Source of the DNA: Nonomuraea sp.
Lineage (GTDB): Bacteria; Actinomycetota; Actinomycetes; Streptosporangiales; Streptosporangiaceae
Direction of reading: 5' to 3'
Assembly (NCBI GenBank): GCA_013362835.1
Contig: JABFVJ010000070.1
Location: 1 to 8,019 of the forward strand
Length of the DNA stretch: 8,019 nt
A program made the position numbers and the translations under genes. The notes beneath the pieces were generated by a model. It ran no database searches and was not told where the DNA came from. It saw only the letters and a program-made list of their open reading frames with translations. Below are positions 5,662 through 8,019 of this stretch, piece by piece. Each line of letters opens with the position of its first letter. Position 1 is the first letter of the stretch.

Positions 5662-6562
5662 GGGGCTCACCGTCCGCGCCGACGGGGTGGAGCTCGTACG
5701 GGACGTGTCGTTCGCGATCGGGCCCGGCGAGCGGGTCGGGCTGATCGGCGAGTCCGGGTCGGGCAAGTCGCTGACCGCGCTGTCGCTCATGGGGCTGCTC
5801 CCCGAGGGCGTCACCGCCTCCGGCGCGGCCAGGCTCGGCGGGCGCGAGCTGGTCGGCGTACCCGAGAAACGCCTGAAGGACCTGCGCGGACGCGAGCTGT
5901 CGATGGTCTTCCAGGAGCCCATGACCGCCCTCAACCCGCTCATGCGCGTCGGCGCCCAGGTCGCCGAGGTCATGACCCTGCACGGCGCCGCCCGCGCCGC
6001 CGCCCGGCGGCGCGCGCTCGACCTCCTCGGCCGCGTCCGCCTGCCCGAACCCGCCCAGATCGCCCGCGCCTACCCTCACCAGCTCTCCGGCGGCCAGCGC
6101 CAGCGCGTCATGCTCGCCATCGCCCTGGCCAACGAGCCCGGCCTGCTCATCTGCGACGAGCCCACCACCGCGCTCGACGTCACCGTGCAGAAGCAGATGC
6201 TGGAGCTGATCGCCGAGGTCGCGCCCGCGCTGCTGTTCATCACCCACGACCTCGCCGTCGTCGCCTCCGTCTGCGAACGCGTCATCGTCATGTACGGCGG
6301 CCGCGTCGTCGAGACCGGCCCCATCCGCGAGGTGTTCACCCGCCCCCGCCACCGCTACACCGAGGGCCTGCTCGCCGCCTCCCGGCTCACCCCGCGCGGC
6401 ACCCGGCTCCCCACCATCAGCGGCAGCGTGCCCCCGGCGGGCGGGTTCCCCGACGGCTGCGTGTTCCGCAACCGCTGCCCGCACGCCACCCCCACGTGCG
6501 AGACCCCGCCCGCGCTGACAGGAGACGGCCATGCCTACGCATGCTGGCACCCCGCTGATTGA
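5648..6562 (+). CDS. ABC transporter ATPase, DppD/OppD type, with cysteine-rich C-terminal domain
   Basis: This 304-residue cytoplasmic ATPase powers import together with the next gene product. From the GTG at 5648 the protein begins LRVEGLTVRADG, the usual start of the nucleotide-binding fold. Motifs: Walker A GESGSGKS (34-41), Q-loop Gln89 in VFQEPMTALNP, ABC signature LSGGQRQR (146-153), Walker B LLICDEP (166-172), D-loop ALD (175-177) and switch His200 (FITHD). After the NTPase core comes the oligopeptide-transporter C-terminal domain, from about 235, with four cysteines in the pattern CVFRNRCPHATPTC plus ACW (271, 277, 284, 299). In characterised Dpp/Opp ATPases such a set of cysteines binds a 4Fe-4S cluster, so one is likely here. 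The gene overlaps the permease by 14 bases and the next ATPase by 32. Confidence 0.95.
   Translation: MLRVEGLTVRADGVELVRDVSFAIGPGERVGLIGESGSGKSLTALSLMGLLPEGVTASGAARLGGRELVGVPEKRLKDLRGRELSMVFQEPMTALNPLMRVGAQVAEVMTLHGAARAAARRRALDLLGRVRLPEPAQIARAYPHQLSGGQRQRVMLAIALANEPGLLICDEPTTALDVTVQKQMLELIAEVAPALLFITHDLAVVASVCERVIVMYGGRVVETGPIREVFTRPRHRYTEGLLAASRLTPRGTRLPTISGSVPPAGGFPDGCVFRNRCPHATPTCETPPALTGDGHAYACWHPAD
6520..6524 (+). promoter_or_regulatory. Ribosome binding site fixing the second ATPase start
   Basis: AGGAG lies six bases before the ATG at 6531, within the last codons of the preceding ATPase gene. This supports the 32-base overlap between the two ATPase genes instead of a later internal start. 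Confidence 0.7.
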
Positions 6563-7331
6563 GGGGAGGGGCCTCTCCCGCGTCTATCACCGCCCCCGCA
6601 CGTCGCTCACCAGGCCGGGCGCCGCCGTCCACGCGCTGCGCGAGGTGTCGCTGACCGTCCACCGGGGCGAACGGTTCGGCATCGTCGGCGAGTCGGGGTC
6701 CGGCAAGTCCACGCTGCTGCGCCTGCTGTGCGCCCTCGACCAGCCCACCGCCGGTTCCATCACGTTCGACGGGCAGGAGATCACCGGCCGGCCCGAACGG
6801 CGGCTGCGCTTCCTGCGCGAGAACCTGCAGATCGTCTTCCAGGACCCGATGAGCTCGCTCGACCCCCGCATGCGCGTACGCGACCTGGTCGCCGAGCCGC
6901 TCGTCGCGCTCGGGCTCCCGGTCGGATCCCGGGTGACCGAACTGCTGGAGGCGGTCGGCCTGCCCGCCTCGGCCGCCGGCCGGTACCCGCACCAGTTCTC
7001 CGGCGGGCAGCGGCAGCGCATCGCCATCGCCCGCGCGCTCGCGCCCCGCCCGAAGGTGCTGGTCGCCGACGAGCCCGTCAGCGCCCTCGACGTGTCCGTA
7101 CGCGGCCAGATCCTCAACCTGCTCGCCGACCTGGTCGACGAGCTGGGCCTCACGCTCGTGTTCGTCTCGCACGACCTGTCGGTGGTGCGGCACGTGTGCG
7201 AGACCGTCGCCGTGATGAGCGGCGGCGAGATCGTCGAGACCGGCCCGGTGGACGAGGTCTGGGCCGCGCCGCGCCACCCCTACACCCGGGCCTTGCTGGA
7301 GGCCGTGCCGACCCTGGAGGGATTGTTGTGA
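6531..7331 (+). CDS. ABC transporter ATPase, DppF/OppF type, lacking the usual C-terminal extension
   Basis: This is the second ATPase of the importer, 266 residues. Motifs: the insert of this subunit before the fold (VYHRPRTSLTRPGAAVHALR, 18-37), Walker A GESGSGKS (53-60), Q-loop Gln104 in VFQDPMSSLDPRM, signature FSGGQRQR (156-163), Walker B VLVADEP (176-182), D-loop ALD and switch His214 (FVSHD). All catalytic residues are intact, so it should hydrolyse ATP in a heterodimer with the preceding subunit. It ends at HPYTRALLEAVPTLEGLL, where family members normally continue for about 50-60 residues with a proline-rich linker and a cysteine-containing domain like that of its partner. There is no sign of a frameshifted remnant, because the next gene starts in the overlapping GTGA. 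The FSGGQ variant of the signature is common in DppF-type subunits. Confidence 0.94.
   Translation: MPTHAGTPLIEGRGLSRVYHRPRTSLTRPGAAVHALREVSLTVHRGERFGIVGESGSGKSTLLRLLCALDQPTAGSITFDGQEITGRPERRLRFLRENLQIVFQDPMSSLDPRMRVRDLVAEPLVALGLPVGSRVTELLEAVGLPASAAGRYPHQFSGGQRQRIAIARALAPRPKVLVADEPVSALDVSVRGQILNLLADLVDELGLTLVFVSHDLSVVRHVCETVAVMSGGEIVETGPVDEVWAAPRHPYTRALLEAVPTLEGLL
7316..7321 (+). promoter_or_regulatory. Ribosome binding site of the M20 peptidase gene
   Basis: GGAGGG at the end of the second ATPase gene lies six bases before the GTG at 7328, which overlaps the ATPase stop as GTGA. This fixes the start of the M20 gene at 7328. Confidence 0.7.
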
Positions 7332-8019
7332 TCGACGTCGACGCGCGGGGAGTCGTGGAGTTCACGCAGGCCCTGGTGCGCATCCCGAGCACCAACGACC
7401 CGGCGCGCGGCCGCCAAGAGCGGCCCGCCGCCGAGCTCGTCGAGGCGAAGATGCGCGAATGGGGCTGGGACCCCGTCGTGTACGAGGCCGCCCCCGGCCG
7501 CCCCAACGTCGTCGCCGTGGTCGAGGGCGGCGGCGGCGAAGGCCCCACGCTCATGTTCGAGGGCCACACCGACGTCGTCACCGAGGGCGACCTGTCCACC
7601 TGGACCGTCGACCCGTTCGGCGGCGAGATCCGCGACGGCCGGCTGTGGGGCCGGGGCAGCGCCGACATGAAGTCCGGCCTCGCCGCCACCCTCTACGCCA
7701 CCCGCGCCCTCCAGCTCGCCGGCCCGTTCCCCGGCCGGATCAAGGTGTGCGCGCTGGCCGACGAGGAGGGCCTGATGATCGGCGCCCACCACTTCGTCTC
7801 CTCCGGCCTCGCCGCCGACGTCGACGGCGCCATCGTGGCCGAGCCCGAGGCGGGCGAGATCTGCGCCGTCGCCAAGGGCGCGCTGCGGCTGCGCGTCGAC
7901 CTCACCGGCAAGATGGCCCACGGCGCGATGCCGCAGCACGGCCGCAACCCCATCGAGGCGGTCGGCACGCTGCTCGTCGCCCTCCGCTCCCTGCAGCAGG
8001 AGCTCCAGCGGCTGCACCC
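7328..8019 (+). CDS. M20 family metallopeptidase/deacylase (ArgE/DapE/CPG2-like), 5' part
   Basis: The window holds the first 230 codons; the 3' part lies outside. No signal peptide is present, so it is cytoplasmic. The di-zinc centre is recognisable: GHTDVV with metal ligand His80 and Asp82, WGRGSADMKSG with bridging Asp113, ADEEG with catalytic Glu146 and ligand Glu147, and AEPE with ligand Glu172. The lid/dimerisation domain starts near 184 and contains GKMAHGAMPQHGRNPIEA (194-211), whose histidine contributes to the partner active site in relatives. The last metal histidine would be beyond the window edge. The family cleaves peptide or amide bonds next to a free carboxylate (dipeptides, N-acetyl or N-succinyl amino acids, carbamoyl amino acids); which of these applies here cannot be told from the fragment. 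Its overlap with the importer operon indicates that it processes the imported compound. Confidence 0.93.
   Translation, partial: MIDVDARGVVEFTQALVRIPSTNDPARGRQERPAAELVEAKMREWGWDPVVYEAAPGRPNVVAVVEGGGGEGPTLMFEGHTDVVTEGDLSTWTVDPFGGEIRDGRLWGRGSADMKSGLAATLYATRALQLAGPFPGRIKVCALADEEGLMIGAHHFVSSGLAADVDGAIVAEPEAGEICAVAKGALRLRVDLTGKMAHGAMPQHGRNPIEAVGTLLVALRSLQQELQRLH

Noticed and set aside
3671..5973. Long minus-strand open frames opposite the permease and ATPase genes
   Set aside because: They are rich in H, Q, R, G and D runs typical of complementary-strand reading in high-GC DNA. No ribosome sites or domains were seen, and the opposite strand has clear permease and ATPase motifs.
7280..8017. Minus-strand open frame at the right edge
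   Set aside because: It is the shadow of the M20 peptidase, which has an intact metal-site motif series and a ribosome site on the plus strand.
1..8019. CRISPR array, tRNA, rRNA, insertion sequence, phage or toxin-antitoxin module
   Set aside because: No regularly spaced repeats, no clover-leaf or rRNA sequence, and no transposase, integrase or toxin motifs were seen; all space is used by the listed genes.

Overview
This is a GC-rich stretch (mostly C/G third codon positions, GTG starts, gene-dense with overlapping stop/start codons) typical of a filamentous or soil actinobacterium. A Streptosporangiales/Streptomycetales-type host is my guess; no marker in the window fixes the genus. No tRNA, rRNA, CRISPR array or insertion sequence was recognised.

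Left part, minus strand (1-2307), read from right to left: a FadR-type GntR/FCD transcription regulator (1546-2307); a class III adenylate cyclase with an N-terminal regulatory domain (554-1516, or from 1549); then a decayed locus (1-526). The decayed locus holds two pieces of an ECF sigma factor of the SigE-like family in different frames, with the middle of the gene missing, followed by the C-terminal part of an unrelated, probably exported protein.

Right part, plus strand (2397-8019): a complete Opp/Dpp-type peptide importer operon. It encodes a lipoprotein substrate-binding protein, two permeases and two ATPases, followed without a gap by the first 230 codons of an M20 family zinc peptidase/deacylase that runs off the window. 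Every junction in this operon overlaps (4, 4, 14, 32 and 4 nt), so the six genes are very probably one transcript with coupled translation.

The GntR gene and the importer operon are divergent across an 89-bp spacer. The spacer carries a 15-bp inverted repeat (2358-2372) that fits the known FadR-family operator pattern TNGTNNNACNA. The simplest model is that the regulator controls the importer and itself in response to the imported compound or a product of it. The importer brings in a peptide or an N-acylated/amide-linked small molecule, and the cytoplasmic M20 enzyme hydrolyses it. The substrate cannot be read from the sequence.

The importer system is a familiar architecture rather than a new one. 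The less ordinary items are the scrambled sigma-factor remnant with a fortuitous open fusion frame, a probable leaderless promoter for the cyclase inside the cyclase/GntR overlap, the well-formed operator, the second ATPase lacking the usual cysteine-rich C-terminal domain, and a short AT-rich codon patch in the binding-protein gene.
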